14,856 nt of DNA from Flavobacteriaceae bacterium (GTDB taxonomy: Bacteria > Bacteroidota > Bacteroidia > Flavobacteriales > Flavobacteriaceae), in assembly GCA_030625995.1 (NCBI GenBank), contig DAOUPU010000043.1, positions 1 through 14,856 of the forward strand, written 5' to 3'. Made by a program: the position numbers and the translations under genes. Shown one piece after another: positions 1-7,409 of the stretch. Every line of letters starts with the position of its first letter. Position 1 is the first letter of the stretch. Under the pieces are notes generated by a model that ran no database searches, had not been told where the DNA came from, and saw only the letters and a program-made list of their open reading frames with translations.

Positions 1-320
1 GCATGGAAATATTCTTTTTTATCATCATTAAAGGTAATTACGTCAAATTTGTCCTCATCCAGTTTTTGAATATTCAAATCATCCATAATACCTAGATATT
101 TGAAATATTGATTTAGGTTTTGCCCCTCTTCTAAACCTCCGATATAATGGACTCCGGTATCAAAAATCTTTTTATCCCTTACAAAAGTTTGCAAATTTCC
201 TCCAAACTGATTATTTTTTTCCAAAACACATACCTTATAGCCGTTTCGAGATAAAATGTTGGCCGAAACCAATCCTCCCAAACCACTTCCAATGATGACT
301 ACATCGTACTTTTCTTTCAT
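1..320 (-). CDS. NAD(P)/FAD-dependent oxidoreductase, phytoene desaturase-like (N-terminal part, runs off left edge)
   Basis: Only the first 106 codons lie in the window; the gene continues beyond position 1. The protein begins MKEKYDVVIIGSGLGG, a Rossmann dinucleotide-binding motif (GxGxxG at residues 11-16). The acidic residue that binds the FAD ribose is E34, followed by an FGGN turn at 39-42 and DTGVHY at 54-59. That arrangement is typical of the CrtI/phytoene desaturase-like flavoprotein family, whose members desaturate, isomerise or otherwise oxidise polyene and related lipid substrates. The ATG overlaps the stop of the upstream exporter gene by 4 nt (ATGA, 317-320), a translational-coupling arrangement that places it in the same operon. 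With the exporter, acyltransferase and glycosyltransferase upstream, a role in tailoring a pigment or lipid is plausible, but the substrate cannot be read from this fragment. Confidence 0.88.
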   Translation of the reverse strand, partial: MKEKYDVVIIGSGLGGLVSANILSRNGYKVCVLEKNNQFGGNLQTFVRDKKIFDTGVHYIGGLEEGQNLNQYFKYLGIMDDLNIQKLDEDKFDVITFNDDKKEYFH

Positions 321-3300
321 TTATTATTCCTATTAAAAAAGACAACCTTGTTGGAAATATTTTCTTTTGAATATCCTATGTTTACAAATTTTTCATTTGA
401 ATAACTTGAATTGACTATAACAATATGATCAAAGCTTTCCACAACCACATCCGGTAAATTTTTAGAACTGCTTACACCGGATAACAATAATATATCAAAT
501 CGGTTTAATTCTATGTTGTTTGAAGTATTAATATAATCTACCCCTCTGTGTTTCGTGGTATAACAATTTTTTGCTATCCTGCGGTTATAATCATTCTCCA
601 TAACTGTGGTAATTTTTCTCTCTATAGATTTTGAGACCAAGAGTATATCCAACTGACCAAAATCATCTGCAATATGCAATATTTTTGATTTCATTGGCAA
701 TGCAATATTTAATTCGTGGTAAACTCCCTTATTAACTTTAAAAGTAGATTTTACAGATTTTAACAGCTCTCGATTCTTATAAATATAATTTGAAAAAAGT
801 ATCTTTTTAAAATAGTCTTCCTTTTCAATTTTGTTTCTTATTTTGAGGAATTCACTTTTATAATATTGACTTATCTTCTTGTTTCGCTCTCTATATGTTG
901 TTCCAAATTCAGTATCACCATAAGCAATTCTTTTTCCAACTATAGCCGTGATACTTCCGTCGTAAATAATGAAATCATTTTTAGGCATTACTTCCGAATT
1001 ACCATGCAAAAAAATAGGTAATATATCCAATTTCAATTGTTCCTGTAAAAAGAACGCACCTTTGTGAAATCTTCCAACTTTATTAGAAAAAGATCTTTTG
1101 GATTCAGGAAAGACAACCAAAGAATATCCCTGTTTTACTTTTTCCAGTAAATGAGCCGGACTATTGTCAACACCACTGGTTATAGGATAATACCCCATTA
1201 CACGAGCAAGCAATCCAAATACAGGCGATTTATATACCCAATCGTTCACCAAATATACTATGTTAGGAGTTAATAAGCCTATGGTTAATGTATCTAAAGA
1301 GGATGCGTGATTGGATATAATTATAGATGGATTATCAAATTTTTCCTTTTCGTCATTGACTACTTTTTTATGTACAAAGGGATTCGTATAAAGAACAAAG
1401 GTCAATAATTTGGCAGCTGTTCTATGCAACCATTTAAACTTAATCTTCTTAGATACAGGAATTATTTGAAGAATGGATATACTAAATAGTGACAATAACA
1501 TCCCTCCTATTCCATAAATTAAAAGAGAGATTGTGGAATGTAGCAGCAACCTAATATTTAAGGGTGAAAATCCTTTTTTTGCTCTATTCTTCACAAATAT
1601 CCTAAAGATCAATGGTTGTATTGTAAAGACTACCAAAACAGTAGCTAAAATTCCTATAACTGACAATACAGAAATCGATCTTAAGGCAGGATGCTTTGCA
1701 AAAACTAACACGCCAACACCTAATAAAGTGGTTATGACAGATAAAACAATCGATACTTTATAGGTATTTATTTCTTTTGTACCATAGCTATAATCCTTCA
1801 CTAGCGCATTCGTCATAAATATGCTATAATCCACTCCTAATCCAAATATAAATGTAGAAATAATTGCGTTGAAAATAGTAAATTCAATTCCAAAAAGACC
1901 CATAATACCCAGGGTTATAAACCATGTAATTGCAATTGGGATTATGGTTAGAACCGTCAATTCTAAATTTCTAAAAAACAATAACAAAATAATAACAATG
2001 GCCAAAAAGGAATAATTGATCAAATCGGAAAAATTATCTTTGAGTCCACCTAAAAATGATTCACTGATCTTCTTTCTATCTATCAATATAGTGTTTGGTA
2101 TCGTATCAACGATCTGTTGGAGTTCGCTCTTTTGTAATCCCTTTAGTTTTACCAGAGAAACAGCGGTATTGAATTCTTGAGAAGAAGAAATATATTCATC
2201 AGTCATTAAGGAATTAATTGAAGAATAATCACCTAAATTTAAACTATAAAAATCCTTATCCAGTAATTCAAAGAAAGGTGCATAGGTAGATTCTTTGAAA
2301 CCAACTCTCTCACCTTCGCTTATCAATCCGTCTTTCACCTGATTCTTAACTACATCTGTCCAAAATAAATTCCATTTTTGGATCTTATCCAGTTGATCAT
2401 TTTTTGAAAGAACAATGGAGCCATTAGAGCTGTACTTTTCAATACTACCGGAAATTTTTGCCTTATATAAAGCTTTGGATAATTCAGTATTTGCCTCTAA
2501 AACATCTTCCAAATTATTGCCATAAGCTACAAGATAAATAGACTTCGATGAAAGTTTTAAGATAGAATCCAAATGTGCTTCAGCCTCAAGTATAGCTGGA
2601 CTTTGGTAATTCATTTTATTCAGATCTTTGTTGAATTTCACATATTTGTAAGTAAAAATTCCAAGAATAAAAACTGCGGAACATGTCAAAACCAAAATCC
2701 AATTCTTATCATACCTATAGCTTGCAATAGACTCAATTAAACTGTTCTTGTGCACGCTTTTATTTTCCTTAGGTTTATACAATAGAGGAATAATTAAAAG
2801 TGCGAACAGTGAAGCAGTTATTACACTTATTGCAGCAAAGATCCCCAGATCCTGAAGCGCTTGGGATTTCAATAATAACAAACAGATAAAGGCAGTTGCC
2901 GTTGTGATACTACTCATCAATATTGGCCTGGTAACATCTTTATACAACAGTTTTACGTCATTATTCTTTTTAAAATGAGTGAGTATATGTAATGAATAAT
3001 CTAATGTTATGCCCAATAAAACAGATCCAATTCCCAGAGATATAGCAGAAATATTTTCTCTAAGAAATGATAAGGTGGCTATGGCAACAAGGGCCCCAAA
3101 AATTGTTGGTATAAATAATATTAATGGAATAGCAAGTTTTCTATAGAAGGAGATAAGGATAATGAATAAAATGGTTAAAGCTATTCCAACTGTATACTGT
3201 ATATCTTTCTTGATCTGATCAGCATTAGCCATTGCAATTATGGTGGATCCATAGTACTCACTTTGTGTTTTACCGAGATGTTTTTTATTCAGACTTTCCG

Positions 3301-4006
3301 AAATCACATACAATTTCTCAACAAATTCCTTATTTGAATCTGTTTCATTCGGCGGCAATTTTGGTTTAATAAACAACAATAAATTCTTCTTACTCTTTGT
3401 AATAAGAAAACCGTTATAAATATCAAAATTATCTGAAATTTTTAATTTCTCTAATTTATTTAACGCCTTAAATGTCAACCCAAAAGGATCCTGTCTAATC
3501 GATTTTTTAGCAATGATACCACTCGGGGACACAAGAGTTCTATAATTATTTTGAACAAGGAGGGGTAAACTATCCTTACTTATAATCCCAAGCATATACT
3601 CATAATCCTTATCTTCCAAAAACAGAGGTAAGTTGGAATAGACAAAATCCATGGTTTCCATCATATTTTCCTCGGGGATCTCACCTTGTATATTCAAAAT
3701 GAATTCAGCGCATTGGGTTTGAATACTATCGACGAATTCAGATGCATAAGAAGTGAGGTCATCTGCTGTTCCATCTTTTAATACGGAAATATTCACGATT
3801 ATTTTATCCGAAAAATCCGTATTTTTTAGAACTCGATTGAGCGTTTCGGTTTCTTCGGATTGCGGTACTATTTTAGATATATCTTCTTCTAAATTTAATC
3901 TAAGTGAAAAGAAAATCAAACCGCTCAATAATAGAACCAGAAAACCAAGCAATAGTAATTTTCTGTTTTTTAAGTGATTGTGAAATTTGTAAAAAATATT
4001 ATTCAC
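317..4006 (-). CDS. MMPL/RND-family exporter fused to 1-acylglycerol-3-phosphate-type acyltransferase and a methyltransferase-like C-terminal domain
   Basis: The 1229-residue membrane protein has three parts. Residues 1 to about 810 form an MMPL/RND transporter: one membrane helix near 16-36, a large extracytoplasmic loop, a helix bundle at about 270-412, then the same plan repeated (helix near 433-452, loop, bundle at about 664-805). Each bundle carries the family's membrane aspartate motif, GITLDYSLH (D336) and GLGVDYSIF (D726), so the proton relay looks intact. Two hydrophobic segments (about 820-850) lead into a PlsC-like acyltransferase with NHASSLD (899-905, the NHx4D catalytic motif), FPESKRS (966-972) and LPIFLHG (996-1002). 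Residues from about 1090 onward resemble a degenerate SAM-methyltransferase Rossmann fold. The start is GTG and overlaps the glycosyltransferase stop by 8 nt; there is no in-frame ATG before codon 114. Comparable exporter-acyltransferase fusions are known from Bacteroidetes flexirubin clusters. The likely role is export of a lipid-like product acylated on the inner leaflet. Confidence 0.9.
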   Translation of the reverse strand: MNNIFYKFHNHLKNRKLLLLGFLVLLLSGLIFFSLRLNLEEDISKIVPQSEETETLNRVLKNTDFSDKIIVNISVLKDGTADDLTSYASEFVDSIQTQCAEFILNIQGEIPEENMMETMDFVYSNLPLFLEDKDYEYMLGIISKDSLPLLVQNNYRTLVSPSGIIAKKSIRQDPFGLTFKALNKLEKLKISDNFDIYNGFLITKSKKNLLLFIKPKLPPNETDSNKEFVEKLYVISESLNKKHLGKTQSEYYGSTIIAMANADQIKKDIQYTVGIALTILFIILISFYRKLAIPLILFIPTIFGALVAIATLSFLRENISAISLGIGSVLLGITLDYSLHILTHFKKNNDVKLLYKDVTRPILMSSITTATAFICLLLLKSQALQDLGIFAAISVITASLFALLIIPLLYKPKENKSVHKNSLIESIASYRYDKNWILVLTCSAVFILGIFTYKYVKFNKDLNKMNYQSPAILEAEAHLDSILKLSSKSIYLVAYGNNLEDVLEANTELSKALYKAKISGSIEKYSSNGSIVLSKNDQLDKIQKWNLFWTDVVKNQVKDGLISEGERVGFKESTYAPFFELLDKDFYSLNLGDYSSINSLMTDEYISSSQEFNTAVSLVKLKGLQKSELQQIVDTIPNTILIDRKKISESFLGGLKDNFSDLINYSFLAIVIILLLFFRNLELTVLTIIPIAITWFITLGIMGLFGIEFTIFNAIISTFIFGLGVDYSIFMTNALVKDYSYGTKEINTYKVSIVLSVITTLLGVGVLVFAKHPALRSISVLSVIGILATVLVVFTIQPLIFRIFVKNRAKKGFSPLNIRLLLHSTISLLIYGIGGMLLSLFSISILQIIPVSKKIKFKWLHRTAAKLLTFVLYTNPFVHKKVVNDEKEKFDNPSIIISNHASSLDTLTIGLLTPNIVYLVNDWVYKSPVFGLLARVMGYYPITSGVDNSPAHLLEKVKQGYSLVVFPESKRSFSNKVGRFHKGAFFLQEQLKLDILPIFLHGNSEVMPKNDFIIYDGSITAIVGKRIAYGDTEFGTTYRERNKKISQYYKSEFLKIRNKIEKEDYFKKILFSNYIYKNRELLKSVKSTFKVNKGVYHELNIALPMKSKILHIADDFGQLDILLVSKSIERKITTVMENDYNRRIAKNCYTTKHRGVDYINTSNNIELNRFDILLLSGVSSSKNLPDVVVESFDHIVIVNSSYSNEKFVNIGYSKENISNKVVFFNRNNK

Positions 4007-5183
4007 TGTTTCTTTCTCTAAATTTTAAAAAAATATACCCTAATGACCCAAAGGTTAATGCCGAGAGAATGCCTAATAAAATACTACCAACCATATATTC
4101 TTTGATATTCTTCAATAATTTAAAACTAACCGTGATATTCTCCATATCAAAGCTCATTTCCTCCGTACCTAACATCCAAATTCCCAATTTATAACTGGCA
4201 TAAATAATAACAGGAATCATTGGGGGAACACTAATATTTGAAAAAGCAAATGCAATAGCTTTATTCAATCTTAAAGCTGCGGCCAAAGCTATCGCTAATA
4301 TACCATGAAATCCCCAAAATGGAGAGGTACCAATAAAAATTCCTAATGCAATGGATAGAGCTTTTTTACTCGGAGAATCAGCACTGTGTAATAAATTCTC
4401 TACAAAAAAACGCTTAAGTCCTTTGCGTTTTATTTTGAGAATAAAATCTCTGGGCTTGATATAAAAGAATGCGACTATGACCAGCCAAGTATTCAAAATA
4501 CTGATTCTTATAAAGTCTTTATAGGGTCTAAAATGAGATACTCTATCCTCACTGTACAAAACTTTAATCGGAACATTTTTAACACGAATACCTCTCCAGG
4601 ACAGCCTAACGATCGCTTCTATCTCAAATTCAAATTTAGTGGTATAGAACTTGACTTTATTTAAAGTTTTTAATGGATACAATCGAAATCCTGATTGCGT
4701 ATCGGTAAGTTTATTTCCTGTTTCTACCCAGAACCAAAAATTTGAAAACTTATTTCCAAAACTACTATTCTTTGGGACAGATTCTTGAGTCATATTTCTG
4801 GCACCGATCAGTAAAACTTTTTTATATTTTTGCAGCGCCTCAATAAAAACGGGAATATCTTCCGCATAATGTTGGTCATCGGAATCAATGGTAATTGCAA
4901 ATTTATACCCATCCTGAAAAGCTCGCTTAAAACCAGCTCTCAAGGCAAGTCCTTTACCCTTGTTTTTTGAAAAATGAATTTGGACGAGCTCGGGGTAATC
5001 TTTTAATATTCTTGCAGTATCATCTGTGCTTCCATCATTTACAATGATAATATTTGAGGTATAGCAAAGAACCTCGTCCACTACCTTTTTTAAGGTGTTC
5101 TCATTATTATATGTAGGTATGAGTACGCAACACTTAAGATCAGATATTTTAGCGGAAATTTCTTTAAGAGCAGGTACAGCCAC
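3999..5183 (-). CDS. Family 2 glycosyltransferase with C-terminal DUF2062 membrane domain
   Basis: The protein has 394 residues. The first ~230 form a GT-A fold of the dolichyl-phosphate-mannose-synthase type: PTYNNE (23-28), VNDGSTDD (48-55), NKGKGLALRAGF (74-85), the metal/nucleotide-binding DSDDQH (100-105) and TDTQSGFRLYP (160-170). A hydrophobic stretch at about 229-240 follows. DUF2062 then occupies about 258-390, with the typical LGIFIGTSPFWGFHG and NISVPPMIP segments and a last membrane helix near 365-385. Proteins of this kind transfer a sugar from a nucleotide donor to a lipid or polyprenyl-phosphate acceptor at the inner membrane face; the donor and acceptor here are unknown. The start is GTG, 9 nt after the stop of the preceding gene, and the frame is open back to that stop with no ATG available. 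The end overlaps the exporter start by 8 nt, so all are probably one operon. Confidence 0.9.
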   Translation of the reverse strand: MAVPALKEISAKISDLKCCVLIPTYNNENTLKKVVDEVLCYTSNIIIVNDGSTDDTARILKDYPELVQIHFSKNKGKGLALRAGFKRAFQDGYKFAITIDSDDQHYAEDIPVFIEALQKYKKVLLIGARNMTQESVPKNSSFGNKFSNFWFWVETGNKLTDTQSGFRLYPLKTLNKVKFYTTKFEFEIEAIVRLSWRGIRVKNVPIKVLYSEDRVSHFRPYKDFIRISILNTWLVIVAFFYIKPRDFILKIKRKGLKRFFVENLLHSADSPSKKALSIALGIFIGTSPFWGFHGILAIALAAALRLNKAIAFAFSNISVPPMIPVIIYASYKLGIWMLGTEEMSFDMENITVSFKLLKNIKEYMVGSILLGILSALTFGSLGYIFLKFRERNSE

Positions 5184-5192
5184 AGGTTCGTT

Positions 5193-5687
5193 TTATGGCT
5201 GTGAAATTACATTTTTTTCTTCTTCTGTGAAATTATTCGAATGTAAAATATAGTCCCCGATATAGGACTTGAGCTCAATAGAACTAATCTGATCAAAATT
5301 ATTTAGGATATATTTTTTGTCTTCTTCGATCTCTTTATTGTAGTTTAAAAATTTTGGGCTATTCTGTTGAACGCTCAATCTTACAAATCTTATTTCTATA
5401 TTCTCTGAATCTGATGAAACTGCATACTCAACTAGAGAAACGCCATTTTTAAAAGCACCCTTTTTAAGTTTTACTCCCTTTTCATATTTAGCAATTATTG
5501 ACGTAACCGCTCCTTTATACGCTACAAGTACTTTATCATCAGACTTGGTAATAGTTTCTAATTTATCAAATAAGATTACGGCATTTTGTTCGGACAGATC
5601 GGCTTCTTTGTACAATTGTCTTACCTCTGCAATATTAACATCCGCAGTAAGGATAAGGTAACTTATAAAAACGATTAACAATTTCAC
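5193..5687 (-). CDS. Small exported protein of unknown function, first gene of the operon
   Basis: The 164-residue protein begins with a short hydrophobic segment (MKLLIVFISYLILTADV) that reads as a signal peptide, probably cleaved around residues 15-20; no lipobox cysteine is present. The mature part is polar, charged and predominantly helical by eye. Its most recognisable stretches are AYKGAVTSIIAKY (residues about 56-68) and EIRFVRLSVQQNSPKFLNY (about 101-119), which I associate loosely with an uncharacterised Bacteroidetes family but cannot name. The start is GTG: an in-frame TAA lies only 9 nt upstream (5697-5699), and no ATG precedes the hydrophobic segment. It ends 9 nt before the glycosyltransferase and in the same frame. 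Its position at the head of a lipid/pigment-type export operon suggests a periplasmic accessory role. No enzymatic motif is visible, and the function is unassigned. Confidence 0.75.
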   Translation of the reverse strand: MKLLIVFISYLILTADVNIAEVRQLYKEADLSEQNAVILFDKLETITKSDDKVLVAYKGAVTSIIAKYEKGVKLKKGAFKNGVSLVEYAVSSDSENIEIRFVRLSVQQNSPKFLNYNKEIEEDKKYILNNFDQISSIELKSYIGDYILHSNNFTEEEKNVISQP

Positions 5688-5731
5688 AATATTATTTTAA
5701 TTTCTTAGTCACTGAATAAATTAAATCCTAA

Positions 5732-5751
5732 CAAAATTATCCTCAAAATTA
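5732..5751 (-). promoter_or_regulatory. Candidate promoter of the left operon: tandem TAATTTTG boxes
   Basis: Read on the minus strand, the 123-bp gap upstream of the 164-aa gene contains TAATTTTG twice (5744-5751 and 5732-5739), separated by AGGA. Each matches the Bacteroidetes -7 consensus TAnnTTTG. A TTG at the ideal -33 distance is not obvious for either, which lowers confidence. Just upstream on the minus strand is the short inverted repeat CAGTTTTAACTG (5753-5764), which could be an operator half-site pair or coincidence. Confidence 0.4.
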
Positions 5752-5810
5752 ACAGTTTTAACTGAAAGCAGTATAAAAACAAAACTTTGGGAAAAAAATT
5801 TATATCACAC

Positions 5811-7355
5811 CTAAATCCCTTTGCTTGCATGTATTAACTCAAGTCTCTTTTTAATTTTTTCCAGAACTGCTCTATTCGAAAATTCAGCACAATGGCCCTT
5901 GGCAGGTGAAAAAACGATTTCCGCATCAGATTTTGGCTTTGTGGTGCTTATTAAATAATCACTAAAAGACCTTGTTGCCATATTTAAATAAAAATGGTCC
6001 ATATCTCCCATCCAAATGAATATCTTTCCTTGTAATTTAGGTCCTAATTCCTCCCAATTTTCCTCAGCATATAATTTAAAATCATACTTTTTCCAACTTT
6101 CAGCAACTTGGGGATCTATATCTCCGGTTACCGGATCAAACAAAGGCTCAGGTAAACCTTCTACTCCTTTCTCACTGTAGAGAGCCGCATGGGCACCAAA
6201 TTGACCACCAGAATTGAGATAAGTATTCGATGCTCCCCTAACATTTTCATATTGAATAAATTTTTCTAACGACATATATGGCTCCCCATCCGTCATTCTC
6301 ATTACCGGACGTAAATAACCAAACTCATTTGTAAAAGCATTTTTATCTTTATAAATATTTATCAACTGATAGTTCTCAAATTCCACAGCATCGGGACTAT
6401 AAGAAAAAACACCGTTAAACGAATCCGGATAATACAATTGTAAGGCTAATGATACCCAACCACCAGTAGAACACCCATCTACAAACCGAGTTTCTGAGGT
6501 ATCCGTACCCCGGTATTTACTTTCAATATAGGGAATTAATTCGTTAATTAAGGAATAACCATAGGGTCCGCTATTATCCGAGTCTATTTGATAACTATCC
6601 CCGAAAGGGCCATCCCCATCTAAAAATACATTTATAACCTGTGGCGCATCATCTGATCTCCACCACTCCATAAACTCTACGTTCTTCGCAGCTCTATTAA
6701 TCCTGGTGAATCTCCCACCGTAACCGGCAATATTATACCGAATTGCATAGGCCTTATTCGAATTTTTATCATAATTATTTGGTAATAATATTGAAGCTTT
6801 AAGATACATTGGTCTATTCCACCAATTGGATAATGTGTCACTCTTGAATTTTACAAATTTTACAAATTCGTTTTCTTCAATTTCCAGATCGGCTATCTCC
6901 TTATCAATTGAAATATCTAATAAAGTTGATTTACTAACTTCTATTTTTTGTTTGGTACTGTATAGATTTCCAGGTGCTGATAAATTAGATCCTTCCAGAT
7001 CCTGATCCCATAAAACTTGTACATAATAGACTCCTTCAGGAACATTATTAAAACTCCATTCTGATGTTTTAGACCATCCTTCAGGATCTTCAATAATAAA
7101 AACTTTGTCTGCCTCTAAATCTGTTATGTTCTTAGCAAAAATATTGTTTCCCTTGCTCGGAAACGATTGAGTATATGGCTCTACTTTCTCATTTTTATTT
7201 AAAAACACAAACAATCTACCATCTGATTCAAATAAAGCTTTTATTTCTTCCCCAACGGATACTTTTAATACTACATCAAAGGATTTTTCCTGACCAAATA
7301 AGAAAGTAGCGAATATTATAAAAATAAACGAGGTGATTATTTTTTTAATCTTCAT
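5811..7355 (-). CDS. Secreted esterase-like alpha/beta hydrolase (putative esterase family)
   Basis: The 514-residue protein opens with a clear Sec signal peptide (basic MKIKK, hydrophobic core to about residue 20, likely cleavage before Q22). An N-terminal region to about residue 170 has no named motif and probably forms a beta-rich domain. An alpha/beta hydrolase domain of the esterase D/enterochelin-esterase type follows. The nucleophile elbow is DGCSTGGW with S296. The late GHCAEF supplies the likely catalytic H488, and an acid is available in WMGDMDHFY (D451 or D453). The substrate cannot be predicted; the family includes carboxylesterases, siderophore esterases and acyl transferases. 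It lies 54 bp downstream of hutI on the same strand, so co-transcription is possible, although no functional link to histidine breakdown is known. The start is the ATG directly preceding the signal peptide. Confidence 0.85.
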   Translation of the reverse strand: MKIKKIITSFIFIIFATFLFGQEKSFDVVLKVSVGEEIKALFESDGRLFVFLNKNEKVEPYTQSFPSKGNNIFAKNITDLEADKVFIIEDPEGWSKTSEWSFNNVPEGVYYVQVLWDQDLEGSNLSAPGNLYSTKQKIEVSKSTLLDISIDKEIADLEIEENEFVKFVKFKSDTLSNWWNRPMYLKASILLPNNYDKNSNKAYAIRYNIAGYGGRFTRINRAAKNVEFMEWWRSDDAPQVINVFLDGDGPFGDSYQIDSDNSGPYGYSLINELIPYIESKYRGTDTSETRFVDGCSTGGWVSLALQLYYPDSFNGVFSYSPDAVEFENYQLINIYKDKNAFTNEFGYLRPVMRMTDGEPYMSLEKFIQYENVRGASNTYLNSGGQFGAHAALYSEKGVEGLPEPLFDPVTGDIDPQVAESWKKYDFKLYAEENWEELGPKLQGKIFIWMGDMDHFYLNMATRSFSDYLISTTKPKSDAEIVFSPAKGHCAEFSNRAVLEKIKKRLELIHASKGI

Positions 7356-7409
7356 AATAATTGGCGGGTGTTTTGTGATTATCTAAATATACATTTTTTA
7401 TCTTCACGA

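Noticed and set aside
1533..1763. Open frame of 76 codons opposite the exporter gene
   Set aside because: It lies wholly antisense to the strongly supported MMPL domain, shows no domain or signal, and fits chance.
3753..4194. Two overlapping plus-strand open frames opposite the exporter start and glycosyltransferase end
   Set aside because: Antisense shadows with low-complexity Ser/Asn-rich translations and no supporting start signals.
5753..5764. CAGTTTTAACTG as an intrinsic terminator for the esterase gene
   Set aside because: The stem is only 5 bp with a 2-nt centre and no GC-rich core, too weak for a terminator. It is noted instead as a possible operator-like repeat.
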